From Saccharothrix sp. NRRL B-16348 (lineage in GTDB: Bacteria; Actinomycetota; Actinomycetes; Mycobacteriales; Pseudonocardiaceae), in contig NZ_LGED01000220.1 in the NCBI RefSeq assembly GCF_001280085.1, forward strand, positions 1 to 64,000: a DNA stretch of 64,000 nt, in the 5' to 3' direction. The notes under the pieces are model-generated. The model saw only the letters and a program-made list of their open reading frames with translations. It made no database searches and was not told the DNA's origin. This document shows, in pieces, positions 37,592-46,933 of this stretch. Positions within the stretch are counted from its first letter, which is position 1; every line of letters starts with the position of its first letter. The position numbers were made by a program, and so were the translations under genes.

Positions 37592-37626
37592 CCGGCCCGG
37601 CGCTCCTGCGGAACGCGCCGGGCCGG
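37592..37626 (+). terminator. hairpin after the PKS gene
   Basis: CCGGCCCGGCG (37592-37602) pairs perfectly with its complement at 37616-37626 around a 13-base loop. It lies seven bases after the PKS stop and fits a factor-independent-type terminator. Confidence 0.7.
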
Positions 37627-38229
37627 TCGGCGTCAGACGAGTTCGCGCCACCGCTGCTCGTTGGTGACCACGGCGACGCTGAGCCGTGAGGCCACCGGTC
37701 ACTCGATCGGCTCCGACTAGCTTACCGGAGTGTGACCAACGCCCTTCGCATTGCTGCGCCTGCTACGCACGTTCGCCCCGGCGACCGGGCGTTCCTCACG
37801 GCACCGCTGCTCTGCTCCGGAAATGCAGTAGTGGGTAGTCGATCGCCGTGCGCAAACTGCGCGGCCTGGTCACCACCGGCGAACGTAAACAGGCCCCACC
37901 TGCTGTCGCCGACGGGTAGATCCCATGAGTGGAATGGCCGGAGAGTCTGTTGAGGATCCTGTCCGAGTTTGTCGAGCAGCAGTGACCGTAGGCCTGCCAC
38001 CTCGTCCGCATGTCGTGCAAATCTCGCCATCACGGCGTTACCCCCAACGGGCCCGTCAGCCCGCGGCCCAGCCGCGCCGTGCGGATCAACGGAACCGTGC
38101 GGACGAGGAACCCGAGATGGGTGCCGGTGGTACGGTCGTCGCTTATGGTGGAGTCCTCACGGCGGGCTGGGGCTGGCCCGGTGGCGGCTACGCGACCGCA
38201 CGGGGCGCGATGAGGGCGATCTGATTACC
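37627..38229. other. 600-bp region without a supported gene
   Basis: Between the PKS terminator and the small membrane protein the composition drops in G+C, and short ORFs occur on both strands. The longest (minus strand, 37722-38033, 103 codons) has no family signature and no convincing ribosome site. I see no promoter pair, RNA gene or repeat that I can support. It may be decayed sequence at a recombination boundary. Confidence 0.35.
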
Positions 38230-38613
38230 GTGCTCACTTCAGTCCTGATCCCCGTGGCGGTGGTGATGTGGCTTGCCCTGGCCGCACGCTTCTTCCTGAA
38301 GATGCCGGCGAACCGCCGTGTCGTCTCCGCGCTCGTCGCGCTGGCCACACCGGCGGTCGGGGTCGGCGCGGCGTTACTCAAAGGGCTTCCGGCCGAATGG
38401 GCGTTCGGGTGCGCGGCCGTCGCCACCGCCATCCCGTGGCTGGCCACGAACTTCAAACCCGAGTTGATGGTCGACGCCGCGCACGAATTCGGCGAGGACG
38501 CCACGGAGGAGCAGGAACACGCCTCGCAGAAGTACCAACTGCGGGCGGTGCTGTTGGTGTTCCTGGTCGTGCTCGTGTGGGCGGTCATCTTCTGGGAGGA
38601 CATCCCGGTATGA
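38230..38613 (+). CDS. small four-helix membrane protein
   Basis: 127 aa from a GTG. Four hydrophobic segments are visible: VLIPVAVVMWLALAARFFL, VVSALVALATPAVGVGAALL, FGCAAVATAIPWLATNF and AVLLVFLVVLVWAVIFW. The loop between helices 3 and 4 is acidic (HEFGEDATEEQEHAS). No family recognised. It stands alone and is followed by a strong hairpin. Confidence 0.55.
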   Translation: MLTSVLIPVAVVMWLALAARFFLKMPANRRVVSALVALATPAVGVGAALLKGLPAEWAFGCAAVATAIPWLATNFKPELMVDAAHEFGEDATEEQEHASQKYQLRAVLLVFLVVLVWAVIFWEDIPV

Positions 38614-38633
38614 CCACGGGCCTGCGCCGCGCT

Positions 38634-38665
38634 GCGCCCATGTCCCGTCGGCGGGACATGGGCGC
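38634..38665 (+). terminator. 14-bp hairpin after the small membrane protein
   Basis: GCGCCCATGTCCCG (38634-38647) and its exact complement (38652-38665) enclose the tetraloop TCGG. It lies 21 bp after the membrane-protein stop, a likely terminator. Immediately beyond it lies the transposase remnant, so it could alternatively be the end of an old insertion element. Confidence 0.65.
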
Positions 38666-38666
38666 G

Positions 38667-38812
38667 ATGGTCGACGCGGACTTCGTGCGGGGTCCGGCAG
38701 GCGAGTGTCGAATGTAGACGGTCGTGGTGACGACGGCGTTGTCGAAGCACGAGCCGGGTGCGCCCTGCTGACGGGTGCAGGCCGTGTCCGGCGAGCGCGG
38801 ATCGGAACATCC
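38667..38812 (-). pseudogene. IS3-type transposase remnant (C-terminal pieces in alternating frames)
   Basis: On the minus strand, frame-switched fragments read FRSALAGHGLHPS, then GAPGSCFDNAV, then RLHSTLACRTPHEVRVDH. These correspond to the C-terminal catalytic region of IS3/IS150-type transposases ('SRxGxxxDNAxxES...' and 'RRHSxLGYRTPxE'). The segment between the second and third pieces, which holds the catalytic Glu, is missing, so the gene is dead. It explains the lack of genes here and supports past insertion near the secreted-protein pair. Confidence 0.65.
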
Positions 38813-39032
38813 TGGAGCTGAGTTCCGAACAGGAACCTCTCGGCGCTCGGCTGCACCGCGGGCACGGTGACCAGGCACATGAGCCGTGGACTGGCTCGGT
38901 TGCGCGTCCTGCTCACCGACGACCCGGCTGCCGTTATGTGACCGTTATGAAATGCCCTCAGTGCGGACGGGCCTTGCCCTCGTGTTCACAGGTGAGTTTG
39001 GAAAACCTGTCGAGGAACTCAAAGGAGTCCTG

Positions 39033-39368
39033 GTGAAGAACAGCATTAAGGCCGTGGTGGTCGGCCTCTTCGCGATCCTGGGTGTGCTGGTGCCGAACCT
39101 CGGTGCCAATGCTGCTCCGGCGGACGCCGTCGTCGTCGCACCGACGGCTGTCAGCACGTCCGTCGACATCGCCGAAGCGCCTCCGTGCGGCTTCTTCGAG
39201 AACGCGGTGGATTCCTACTACGGCCACTGCGGCCCGACCTGGGTCAAGATCAGGGTCGACCGCCACAACGGTCAGCCCGGGTACGACCTGTGCGTGCCGC
39301 CGTCATCGCTCGTCTACCTCGGTTCGGCCTCCGACATCGCGAACGCCTACTACATCGGTCTGTGCTGA
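39033..39368 (+). CDS. secreted cysteine-containing small protein (copy 1)
   Basis: 111 aa from a GTG six bases after AAAGGAG. The signal peptide is clear: MKNSIKAVVVGLFAILGVLVPNLGANAAPA, with cleavage probable after ANA. The mature part of ~80 residues has four Cys in PPCGFFENAVDSYYGHCGPTWVK, YDLCVPP and the C-terminal IGLC, probably two disulfides. From memory it resembles the DUF6355-type small secreted proteins annotated near actinomycete natural-product genes, but I could not check this. It differs from the next gene mainly by a longer Ala/Val-rich spacer after the signal peptide. Confidence 0.85.
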   Translation: MKNSIKAVVVGLFAILGVLVPNLGANAAPADAVVVAPTAVSTSVDIAEAPPCGFFENAVDSYYGHCGPTWVKIRVDRHNGQPGYDLCVPPSSLVYLGSASDIANAYYIGLC

Positions 39369-39428
39369 TAGGGCGCTGATTAGGGCTTCGCTTTCTGGAA
39401 ATCTGCTCGAAAATCCAAGGGAGTGCTT

Positions 39429-39728
39429 GTGAAGAACAGCATGAAGGCCGCAGTGGTCGGCCTCTTCGCCGTTGCCGGCGCGTTGGTGCCGATCGCAGGC
39501 GCCAATGCCGCGCCCGCCGGCAGCGGGGTCGGGGCCCAGCAGATCTGCGGTTTCTACGAGAACGCGGTGGAGGCCCGCTACGGTCACTGCGGGCCGACCT
39601 GGGTCAAGATCAGGGTCGACCGCCACAACGGTCTGTCCGGGTACGACCTCTGCGTGCCGCCGTGGTCGGACAGCTACCTCGGTTCCGACGACGTCATCGC
39701 GAACGCGTTCTACACCGGCCTCTGCTGA
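39429..39728 (+). CDS. secreted cysteine-containing small protein (copy 2)
   Basis: 99 aa from GTG-AAG-AAC, matching copy 1; AAGGGAG lies upstream. Signal peptide MKNSMKAAVVGLFAVAGALVPIAGANAAPA, then a mature core nearly identical to copy 1 (HCGPTWVKIRVDRHNG, SGYDLCVPP, Cys at the very C-terminus). The 60-bp spacer between the copies and the conservation of signal peptide, ribosome site and core indicate a recent tandem duplication. All four Cys are kept while other surface positions vary, as expected for a disulfide-stabilised extracellular protein. Confidence 0.85.
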   Translation: MKNSMKAAVVGLFAVAGALVPIAGANAAPAGSGVGAQQICGFYENAVEARYGHCGPTWVKIRVDRHNGLSGYDLCVPPWSDSYLGSDDVIANAFYTGLC

Positions 39729-39750
39729 CCCGCCGTCGGGACAGCTGACG

Positions 39751-39794
39751 ACGCACTGCGGCTCGCGCCACGGAAGGCGCGAGCCGCAGTGCGT
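39751..39794. terminator. 19-bp perfect hairpin between convergent transcripts
   Basis: ACGCACTGCGGCTCGCGCC (39751-39769) is exactly complementary to 39776-39794 with a six-base loop. It sits between the second secreted-protein gene and the minus-strand carB-like stop (39855), so it can terminate both the secreted-protein transcript and the long hypE-carB run. Confidence 0.85.
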
Positions 39795-39854
39795 TCAAGT
39801 GGATCGTCCGACACCACTGAGGTGGGTAGGCGCGCCCGGCGAGTCGGCGCTCGT

Positions 39855-42800
39855 TCACGACCGCGTGCGCTGACGGCCGCACGGTGTCCCGGGTGGACAC
39901 CGCAGTCGGGCGTGTTCCTGGAGCGAGGTGACCACCGCGTCGCCGCGGTCCACGGCCTCGATGCCCTGCACGGTGGCGGCCAGGCCTTGGACGGTGGTAA
40001 CGCACGGGACGCCGGACGCCACCGCGGCGGTGCGGATCTCGGAGCCGTCCCGCCGCCCGGACGAGGTGCTGACGACGAGGTCGACCTCACCGGCCAGGAT
40101 GCGGTTCACGATGGTCGGCTCGCCGTCGCGGCCGGGTCCGTCACCGTGCGCGCGGACGACCGTGACGTCGACGCCGTGACGGTGCAGGACTTCCGCGGTA
40201 CCCGCGGTGGCCAGGATCTCGAAACCGGCGTCGGCCAGCGCCTTCACCGGGAAGATCATGCCCCGCTTGTCGCGGTTGGCGACCGACACGAAGGCCCGGC
40301 CCTTGGTGGGCAGCGGACCGCCGCCGCGGGCGGCCTGTGCCTTGGCGTAGGCGGCGCCGAAGACCGCGTCGATGCCCATCACCTCGCCGATGGAGCGCAT
40401 CTCCGGGCCGCGCACGCCGTAGCCCTCGAGAGTGCGGAACCGGTTCCACGGCAGCACACCCTCCTTGACGGCGACGGCGACGGCGGCGTCCGGCGGCAGC
40501 GTGCCGCCGTCCCCGTCGGCCCACAGCAGGCCCTCGGCGCGCAGCTCGTCGACGGTGGACCCGAGCATCACCCGGGCAGCGGCCTTGGCCAGCGGCACGC
40601 CGGTGGCCTTGGACACGAACGGAAGGGTGCGGCCGGCCCGCGGATTCGCCTCCAGCACGTACAGCACGCCTGACGCGAGCGCGTACCGCACGTTCATCAG
40701 CCCGCGCACCCCGATGCCGTCGGCCAGGACACGGGTGGACTCGCGGATCCGGGCGATGTCGGCGCGGCCGAGCGTGATCGGCGGCAGCGCGCACGCCGAG
40801 TCGCCGGAGTGGACGCCGGCCTCCTCTATGTGCTCCATGACGCCTCCCAGGTACAGCTCGCGGCCGTCGTAGAGCGCGTCGACATCGATCTCGATCGCGT
40901 CATCGAGGAACCGGTCCGCCGGCGCCGGGTGCTCGGCGTTGGTGGCCTGCTCGAACGACGTCGCCGTGCCGCACGTCGGGGCGAGCAGCCCCACCTCGGC
41001 CAACAAGGCGCCGAACGCGCCGCGGTTCTCGGCCAGGTCGATGCCCGCCGGGCCGGTGCCGACGATCGGCACCCCGGCGGCCTCCAGGCGCGCGGCCAGG
41101 CCCAGCGGCGTCGGCCCGCCCAGCTGCACCAGCACCCCGGCGACTTCGCCGGTGGCCTGCTCGGCGGCCACCACCTCCAGCACGTCCTCGAAGGTGAGCG
41201 GCTCGAAGTAGAGGCGGTGGCTGGTGCGCTGGTCGGTGGACACCGCCTGCGGGTTGCAGTTGACCATCACGGTCTCGTAGCCGGCCGCGGCGAGCGCGAA
41301 GCTCGCGTGCACGCACGCGTAGTCGAACTCGACGCCTTGGCTGATCCGGTTCGGCCCGCTGCTGAGGATGACCACCTTCGGCGCGGCGGCCGGTGGCGCC
41401 TCGGGCTCCTCGCCGTAGGACGAGTACCGGGCAGCCGCACGCCCGTCAACCGCCGTGTACCCGGGTCTGATGCCCAACGACCAGCGCAGTTCGCGGACCT
41501 CGTCCTCGGACAGGCCGCGCAGCTCGCCGATCTGCGCGTCGGACAGGCCGTGCCGCTTGGCGAGCACCAGCGTCTCCGGCCGGATCGCGCCGTCCTGGCC
41601 GGCGACCACCCGCGCGACGTCCTCGATCCGCCGGACCTGATCCAGGAACCACGGGTCGATGCCGGTCGCGGCGGCCAACTCCTCGACCGCGGCACCGGCC
41701 CGGATGGCCTGGTGCACGGTGTTGATGCGGCCGTCGGTGGGCCGCCGGCTCGCCTCGACCAGGGCGTCCTTGTCACCCGACGGCTCGGCCCAGCTGAAGG
41801 AGCCGCCGGCCCTGTCCAACGAGCGCAGCGCCTTGTTGAGCGCTTCCGGGAAGGACCGGCCGATCGCCATCGCCTCCCCGACCGACTTCATGTGGGTGGT
41901 GAGGCCCGCGTCGGCAGTCGGGAAGTTCTCGAACGCGAACCGCGGCGCCTTCACCACGACGTGGTCCAAGCGCGGTCCGAAGGCGGCCGGAGCCTCCCCG
42001 GTGATGGCGTCGGGTATCTCGTCCAGTGTGTAGCCGACGGCCAGCCTGGTGGCGATCTCGGCGATCGGGACGCCGGTCGCCTTGGCGGCGAGCGCGCTGG
42101 AGCGGGACACGCGCACGTTCGCCCCGACCACGATCGTGCGGCCGGTGCGCGGGTCGACGGCGAACCGGACGTTGCAGCCGCCGTCGACGCCGACCGCGCG
42201 GACCACCGCCATGGCCACGTCGCGCATCCGCCGGTGCTCCCGGTCGGTCAGCGTCATGGCCGGTGCCACGGCGATGGAGTCGCCGGCGTGCACGCCCATC
42301 GGGTCCAGGTTCTCGATCGAGCAGACGACGGCCACGTTGTCGTCGCGGTCGCGCAGGAGTTCGAGCTCGAACTCCTTCCAGCCGAGGACCGACTCCTCCA
42401 ACAGCACCTGCCGGGCCGGGCTGGACACCATGGCCGACAGCTGCCGCTCGTCGTGGGCGAAGCCGGCACCGCCCATCGTGGACGAGGGCCGCACCAAGAC
42501 CGGGTAGCCGAGTTCCGCCGCCGCGGCGTGGCACTGCTCCAGCGTGTGGCAGGTGGCGCCGCGGACGACGTCGGCGCCCACCCGCCGGACGATCCGCTTG
42601 AACTCCTCACGGTTCCCGCCCGCGCGGATCGCGTCGATGTCGGCGCCGATCAGCTCGACGCCGTACCGGGCGAGCACGCCGGACTCGTGCAGGGCGACGG
42701 CGTTGTCGAGCGCGGTCCGGCCGCCGAAGGTGGCCAGCAGGGCGTCCGGCCGTTCCTTGGCGATGACCTGCTCGATGGTCTCGGGAGTGACCGGCTCCAC

Positions 42801-42995
42801 GTAGGTGGCGTCGGCGAACTCCGGGTCGGTCATGATGGTCGCCGGGTTGCTGTTGACCAGCACGACCCGCACACCCTCCGCCTTGAGCACACGGCACGCC
42901 TGCGTGCCGGTGTAGTCGAGCTCGGCGCCCTGGCCGATGACGATCGGACCGGACCCGATGACCAGCACGGAGTTCACGTCACTGCGCCGCGGCAC
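39855..42995 (-). CDS. carB: divergent carbamoyl-phosphate synthase large-subunit-like protein
   Basis: 1046 aa with the whole CarB layout (two ATP-grasp synthase halves and a C-terminal MGS-like allosteric domain) from the GTG of [14 protein letters not shown], preceded by GGGAGG. Key sites are altered. In the first half, the metal ligands equivalent to E. coli Gln285 and Glu299 are Arg277 (CNVRFAV) and Gly291 ([12 protein letters not shown]), and the glycine loop is shortened (STMGGAGFA). In the second half, ~38 residues containing the VLVRPSYVLGGR loop are absent near 40940 ([13 protein letters not shown]), and the Gln829 equivalent is Arg. No carA is nearby. It is last in the hypE-hypF-sugar gene run. 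It is either a decayed copy or a repurposed protein; the symbol denotes family only. Confidence 0.85.
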   Translation of the reverse strand: MPRRSDVNSVLVIGSGPIVIGQGAELDYTGTQACRVLKAEGVRVVLVNSNPATIMTDPEFADATYVEPVTPETIEQVIAKERPDALLATFGGRTALDNAVALHESGVLARYGVELIGADIDAIRAGGNREEFKRIVRRVGADVVRGATCHTLEQCHAAAAELGYPVLVRPSSTMGGAGFAHDERQLSAMVSSPARQVLLEESVLGWKEFELELLRDRDDNVAVVCSIENLDPMGVHAGDSIAVAPAMTLTDREHRRMRDVAMAVVRAVGVDGGCNVRFAVDPRTGRTIVVGANVRVSRSSALAAKATGVPIAEIATRLAVGYTLDEIPDAITGEAPAAFGPRLDHVVVKAPRFAFENFPTADAGLTTHMKSVGEAMAIGRSFPEALNKALRSLDRAGGSFSWAEPSGDKDALVEASRRPTDGRINTVHQAIRAGAAVEELAAATGIDPWFLDQVRRIEDVARVVAGQDGAIRPETLVLAKRHGLSDAQIGELRGLSEDEVRELRWSLGIRPGYTAVDGRAAARYSSYGEEPEAPPAAAPKVVILSSGPNRISQGVEFDYACVHASFALAAAGYETVMVNCNPQAVSTDQRTSHRLYFEPLTFEDVLEVVAAEQATGEVAGVLVQLGGPTPLGLAARLEAAGVPIVGTGPAGIDLAENRGAFGALLAEVGLLAPTCGTATSFEQATNAEHPAPADRFLDDAIEIDVDALYDGRELYLGGVMEHIEEAGVHSGDSACALPPITLGRADIARIRESTRVLADGIGVRGLMNVRYALASGVLYVLEANPRAGRTLPFVSKATGVPLAKAAARVMLGSTVDELRAEGLLWADGDGGTLPPDAAVAVAVKEGVLPWNRFRTLEGYGVRGPEMRSIGEVMGIDAVFGAAYAKAQAARGGGPLPTKGRAFVSVANRDKRGMIFPVKALADAGFEILATAGTAEVLHRHGVDVTVVRAHGDGPGRDGEPTIVNRILAGEVDLVVSTSSGRRDGSEIRTAAVASGVPCVTTVQGLAATVQGIEAVDRGDAVVTSLQEHARLRCPPGTPCGRQRTRS

Positions 42996-43080
42996 GGCCC
43001 GCACCTCCCATCGCCCGGCAGAACCGCTCGGAGCCGTGCCGTGACCGTCCTTCCGGGACGAGCGGCGCGGGACGGCCGTC

Positions 43081-44394
43081 TCATGTGCGGGCGGCGGGTG
43101 CGTCGTCGGTGGCGGGCCAGCGCCGACCGGCCTCCCAGTAGGACTGGACTTCGTCCAGGGAACGGCCCTTCGTCTCCGGGGCGAGGAAGAACACGAAGAG
43201 CCAGGCGGCGACGGTGACGGCCAGGAGGATGAGGTAGGTCGCCAGGCCGCCGACGGTGTTGAGCAGGTCGAGGAAGAACTGGGCGACGACCAGGTTGGTG
43301 GTGAGGTTCGTCAGCAGCATCACCGACGCGCCGGCGCCGCGGAGGTGGTCCGGGAAGCCCTCGGCGGCGAAGACCCACACCAGTGCCCCGAAACCGGAGT
43401 TGAAGCCGACGACGAAGACCACCAGGCCGAGGAAGCCCACCACCTCCGGCGAGTCGACGGCGAACCCGAGCACCATCAGGGCGTGTCCCAGGCCCATGAG
43501 GGTGGTGCCGGCGAGCAGGGCGGGCCGCCTGCCGAACCGGTCGATCGTCAGCGCGCACACGAGCGCCGCGACCGCGCCCGCGAGTTGGACGAAACCGGGC
43601 AGCACCAGCAGTCCGAAGGTGTCGGTGTAACCCATGTGCTCGAAGATCCGCGGGCTGAAGAACACCATCGCGTTGATGCCCGTGGCCTGGACGAAGAACC
43701 CCAGCGTGATGACGAACAGCGTCAGCGTCCGGTAGCGCGGGCTGAACAGGGCGCGCAGGACGCCCGGCGGACGCGCGGCACCCGCGGTCGGGCCGGTTCT
43801 CCGGAGTTGACGCCAGCGATCGGTCTCGGGGAGCCGGGTCAGCCACAGGGCGGTGACCAGGGCGAGGACGCCGGGAACGGCGATCATCAGCCGCCACTGC
43901 CCGCTGCCCGCGAGGAAGTAGCCGCCGATGTACCCCAACGCGCACCCGAGGGAAGTCGCCACCTGGTACAGGACGGCGGTGCGTCCGCGAGCGCGTGTCG
44001 AGACCGATTCGGCGATGAAGATGGGGGTCGCCACGATGGCGATGCCGATCGCGATGCCCTGCACGAAGCGGCTCGCGTCCAGCCACACGAGGTTGACCGA
44101 CGTCACGGCCAGGGTGGTGCCCGCCACGTGCAGCAGCGCCAACCCGAGCAGGGTGGTCCGGCGGCCGAGCGCGTTGACGAGCCTGCTGCCCAGCAGCGCG
44201 CCGACGATCCACCCGGCCGCCGTGGCGGCGTACAGGGAGCCCTGCTGCGTCGTGGCCAGGGTGAAGTGGTCGGTGACCAGCACCAGCGCGCCTGCCATGG
44301 CGGTGGCGTCGTAGCCGCAGGTCAGTCCCATGATCATGGCCAGGATGCCCACTCGGGTGTCCTGGCCGTGCCGGCCGGGGCGGGTGGTGGTCAC
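43081..44394 (-). CDS. MFS sugar/polyol transporter
   Basis: 437 aa, about 12 helices. Sugar-porter family signatures: [14 protein letters not shown] (motif A-like), [30 protein letters not shown] (the 'PxYxxE' helix), [21 protein letters not shown] and [13 protein letters not shown]. Relatives move hexoses, inositol or other polyols by proton symport. The GTG start lies six bases after the IMPase-like gene stop, so they are coupled. Its place beside a phosphatase of the inositol-monophosphatase family suggests import or export of a polyol or sugar used by this operon. Confidence 0.9.
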   Translation of the reverse strand: MTTTRPGRHGQDTRVGILAMIMGLTCGYDATAMAGALVLVTDHFTLATTQQGSLYAATAAGWIVGALLGSRLVNALGRRTTLLGLALLHVAGTTLAVTSVNLVWLDASRFVQGIAIGIAIVATPIFIAESVSTRARGRTAVLYQVATSLGCALGYIGGYFLAGSGQWRLMIAVPGVLALVTALWLTRLPETDRWRQLRRTGPTAGAARPPGVLRALFSPRYRTLTLFVITLGFFVQATGINAMVFFSPRIFEHMGYTDTFGLLVLPGFVQLAGAVAALVCALTIDRFGRRPALLAGTTLMGLGHALMVLGFAVDSPEVVGFLGLVVFVVGFNSGFGALVWVFAAEGFPDHLRGAGASVMLLTNLTTNLVVAQFFLDLLNTVGGLATYLILLAVTVAAWLFVFFLAPETKGRSLDEVQSYWEAGRRWPATDDAPAART

Positions 44395-44399
44395 GCCGA

Positions 44400-45230
44400 T
44401 CAGTCCTCCTCGGGTACGGGGACCGCCGTGGCGATCGCGGTGATGAGCGAGGGGTGCGCGGTGGCCGAGGCGAAGCAGACTTCGAAGACCTGATCGCCCT
44501 TCTCCAGCGGGCGCGTGAGGTCCAGTGGCCGCCCGTCGAGATCGGTGCAGCGACCGCCGCACTCTTCGAGGACGCACACCGCCGCCGCCACGTCCCAGAT
44601 CCGGCAACCGCGATGCACGAACGCGCCGTACGCGCCGTCGGCCACCATGCAGATGTCGAAGACGCTGTTGCTCATGCGGACGCCGAGGCAGGCCGTGCCG
44701 ATGGCGGTGACGAGCCGCCCTTCGGCCGCCATCAGGTCGGCCGGCCCCTTGTCCATCCCGTACGCCACCAGCGAGCGGTCGAGCCCGGTGGTCGGGAGCG
44801 GCCCGAGCGGTTGCCCGTCACGGGTGGCCCCGCGGCCGGACTGGGCGACGTACACCGTGCCGAACGCGGGCAGCGCCAAGCCGCCGGCGAGCACGCCGTC
44901 CGGGCCGACCGCCGCCATCATCACCCCGTACAGGGGGCTGCCGACGGCGTAGTTGCTCGTGCCGTCCAACGGGTCGACGATCCAGGTGATCCCGTGGTCG
45001 CCTGGTGTTCCGCCGCTCTCCTCCTCCAGGATCGCGTGCCGCGGGTAGGCGTCCCTGATCCGCCCGGTCAGCAACGCGCCCAGTGCCAGGTCCGTGTCGG
45101 TGACGACCTGGTTCACGTCCGTCGGCTTGACCGTCGCCCGGCCGGAGCCCTGCATCCGGGTGGCCACTTCGGACGCTTCGCGAAGGCAGGAGTCGATGAA
45201 CGCCGTGTAGTCCGGTTCCGGCGCGGTCAC
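44400..45230 (-). CDS. inositol-monophosphatase-family phosphatase
   Basis: 276 aa from a GTG overlapping the NUDIX stop (GTGA). The metal sites of the family are complete: ILEEESGG (motif of Glu69-71), WIVDPLDGTSNY (86-94) and CRIWDVAAAVCVLEE. The enzyme removes phosphate from inositol phosphate, 3'-phosphoadenosine phosphate or sugar phosphates with Mg2+; the choice cannot be made from sequence. In an operon with an aminotransferase, an epimerase and a sugar porter it probably dephosphorylates a cyclitol or sugar phosphate intermediate. Confidence 0.9.
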   Translation of the reverse strand: MTAPEPDYTAFIDSCLREASEVATRMQGSGRATVKPTDVNQVVTDTDLALGALLTGRIRDAYPRHAILEEESGGTPGDHGITWIVDPLDGTSNYAVGSPLYGVMMAAVGPDGVLAGGLALPAFGTVYVAQSGRGATRDGQPLGPLPTTGLDRSLVAYGMDKGPADLMAAEGRLVTAIGTACLGVRMSNSVFDICMVADGAYGAFVHRGCRIWDVAAAVCVLEECGGRCTDLDGRPLDLTRPLEKGDQVFEVCFASATAHPSLITAIATAVPVPEED

Positions 45231-45685
45231 CGCGCCACCTTGGTGTATTCCGCGATGATGGGCCGCTCCGGGGTGATCACGGTGTCCGGGATCTCGTCCA
45301 GGCCGAAGAAGCGCCACGCGCTGTTCTCCGCGGTGTCCAGGACTATCGTGGCTTCCCGCGGCAGCCTGGCCACGTAGGCGGCGGTGACGTTGAAGATCTC
45401 GTCACCGTTCGGGTAGCGGTAGTAGTACTCGGCGCCGGAGAAGAGCCCGAGCAGGCTCAGGTCGCCGACGTCCAGGCCGGTCTCCTCCTTCACCTCGCGC
45501 CGCCCGGTCTCCTCGAACGACTCCCCCGGCTCCATGAGTCCGCCGGGCAGTCCCCAGCCCCCGGTGTCGACCCGCTCCAGGAGCAGGACCCGCCCGGCCG
45601 GGTCGGTGACCACGACCGACGTGCCGGGCAGGATCAGCGGCCGGGTCCCGACCAGCTCGCGCAGGTCCGCCACGTAGTTGTTCAC
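45227..45685 (-). CDS. NUDIX hydrolase
   Basis: 152 aa from a GTG. The Nudix box is complete: GGLMEPGESFEETGRREV, then KEETGL (GX5EX7REVXEEXGL). A hydrophobic strand LILPGTSVVVTDPAGRVLLLERV precedes it. Such enzymes hydrolyse nucleoside diphosphates linked to other moieties, including NDP-sugars. Beside the epimerase and aminotransferase it could clear or use an NDP-sugar, which is inference. The stop overlaps the phosphatase start; the gap to the aminotransferase gene is 32 bp. Confidence 0.92.
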   Translation of the reverse strand: MNNYVADLRELVGTRPLILPGTSVVVTDPAGRVLLLERVDTGGWGLPGGLMEPGESFEETGRREVKEETGLDVGDLSLLGLFSGAEYYYRYPNGDEIFNVTAAYVARLPREATIVLDTAENSAWRFFGLDEIPDTVITPERPIIAEYTKVAR

Positions 45686-45717
45686 GACGCTCTACCACCA
45701 CTTCCGTGCTCGATCGC

Positions 45718-46869
45718 TCAACAGGCCGCGTGCAGTTCGCCGATGAGGTCGCAGATCTCGTCCACGAGATGTGCCGGCATGTGCGAGTACAGCGGCAGCG
45801 TGATCATGCTCGACGCCAGTTCCTCCGTCACGGACAGGTCCGCGCCGGCCGGCACGTCCCGGTAGGCGGTCTGCTGGTGCAACGCGGGGCTGAAGTACTT
45901 CCGGGTGCTGACATTCTCGCGGGCCAGCCGCTCGGCCAGTTGGTCGCGGGTCATCCCGAACCGCGTGCCGTCCACGCGAATGCCCAGGTCCTTGTACGAG
46001 CTCGTCGCGCCCGTCGGGACCTCCTGAAACTCCAGGCCCGGCAGGCCGCCCAGGCTAGAGCGGTAGCGTTCCGCCAAGGACTGTCTGATGTGGATCCACC
46101 GGGTGAAGCTCTTGAGCGCGTGCACGCCCAGGGCCCCGGAGACCTCGGTCATGCGGCCGTTGAGCCCGATGGAGCGGCTGTCGTAGTCACCCGGGTTGCC
46201 GTATTCGCGCGCCATGCGCAGCTTCGCGGCCAGCGCGGCGTCGTTCGTGGTGACCAGCCCGCCCTCTCCGGTGCTGAGGGTCTTGGTCGGGCTGAGGCTG
46301 AACACCTCGGCCACGCCCTTGCCACCCACCATGGCGCCGTCGGGATAACGGCTCCCGAAGCCGTGCGCGGCGTCGATGACGAGCGGGATTCCCTTGGTGT
46401 CGCACAGTTCCTGCAGCCGATCGGCGTCGCATGGCGCGCCGAACGTGTGCACGGCCATCACCCCCGCCGCCTCCGCGATCAGCGGTGCGACGGCGTCCGG
46501 GTCGAGGGTCCAGGTCCGGGGGTGGGAGTCGGCGAACCGGACCCCGTTGCCCGCCCAGTCGATCGCGTGGCCGGAAGCCATGAACGTGAAGCTCGGCACG
46601 ACGACGTCACCCGTCAGGTCCAGGCAGCGGAGCACGAGCATCAGGCCGGTCGTGCAGTTGCTCACCGCGACCGCGTGGCCGACGCCCAGGTAGGCGCTCG
46701 CGGCCTCTTCGAACTCCCGCACGTGCTTGCCGTTGGTGAGCATGCCGGACCGGAGGATCCCCTTGATGGCCGACTCCAGCTCGGCGTCGGCTTCGACGGT
46801 CGGGCGGGTCAGGGGCACGAGTTCGGCGAAACGCGGCGGGCGGGCGGTGTTCACGGTGGTGTCGGTCAT
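45718..46869 (-). CDS. DegT/DnrJ/EryC1-family PLP aminotransferase
   Basis: 383 aa, fold type I PLP enzyme. Cofactor lysine K196 in EVFSLSPTKTLSTGEGG, the phosphate/ring contacts in VSNCTTGLML and VIDAAHGFGSRY, and the ending typical of sugar aminotransferases. The family adds an amino group to keto-sugars (NDP-linked) or to keto-cyclitols such as scyllo-inosose. With the upstream SDR epimerase and the downstream IMPase-like phosphatase this points to an amino-sugar or aminocyclitol building block. The gap to the epimerase gene is 64 bp. Confidence 0.92.
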   Translation of the reverse strand: MTDTTVNTARPPRFAELVPLTRPTVEADAELESAIKGILRSGMLTNGKHVREFEEAASAYLGVGHAVAVSNCTTGLMLVLRCLDLTGDVVVPSFTFMASGHAIDWAGNGVRFADSHPRTWTLDPDAVAPLIAEAAGVMAVHTFGAPCDADRLQELCDTKGIPLVIDAAHGFGSRYPDGAMVGGKGVAEVFSLSPTKTLSTGEGGLVTTNDAALAAKLRMAREYGNPGDYDSRSIGLNGRMTEVSGALGVHALKSFTRWIHIRQSLAERYRSSLGGLPGLEFQEVPTGATSSYKDLGIRVDGTRFGMTRDQLAERLARENVSTRKYFSPALHQQTAYRDVPAGADLSVTEELASSMITLPLYSHMPAHLVDEICDLIGELHAAC

Positions 46870-46933
46870 GGTGTGGGTCCCCCGGTGGATGACGGAACGC
46901 GCTCGTTGGACGGAGGCGTCGGGACGGCGCCGG

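Noticed and set aside
37722..38033. 103-codon minus-strand ORF
   Set aside because: No ribosome site, no family signature, atypical composition; treated as non-coding.
40809..43217. 802-codon plus-strand frame over the carB-like gene
   Set aside because: No family features and no ribosome site; it runs exactly opposite a recognisable CarB frame.
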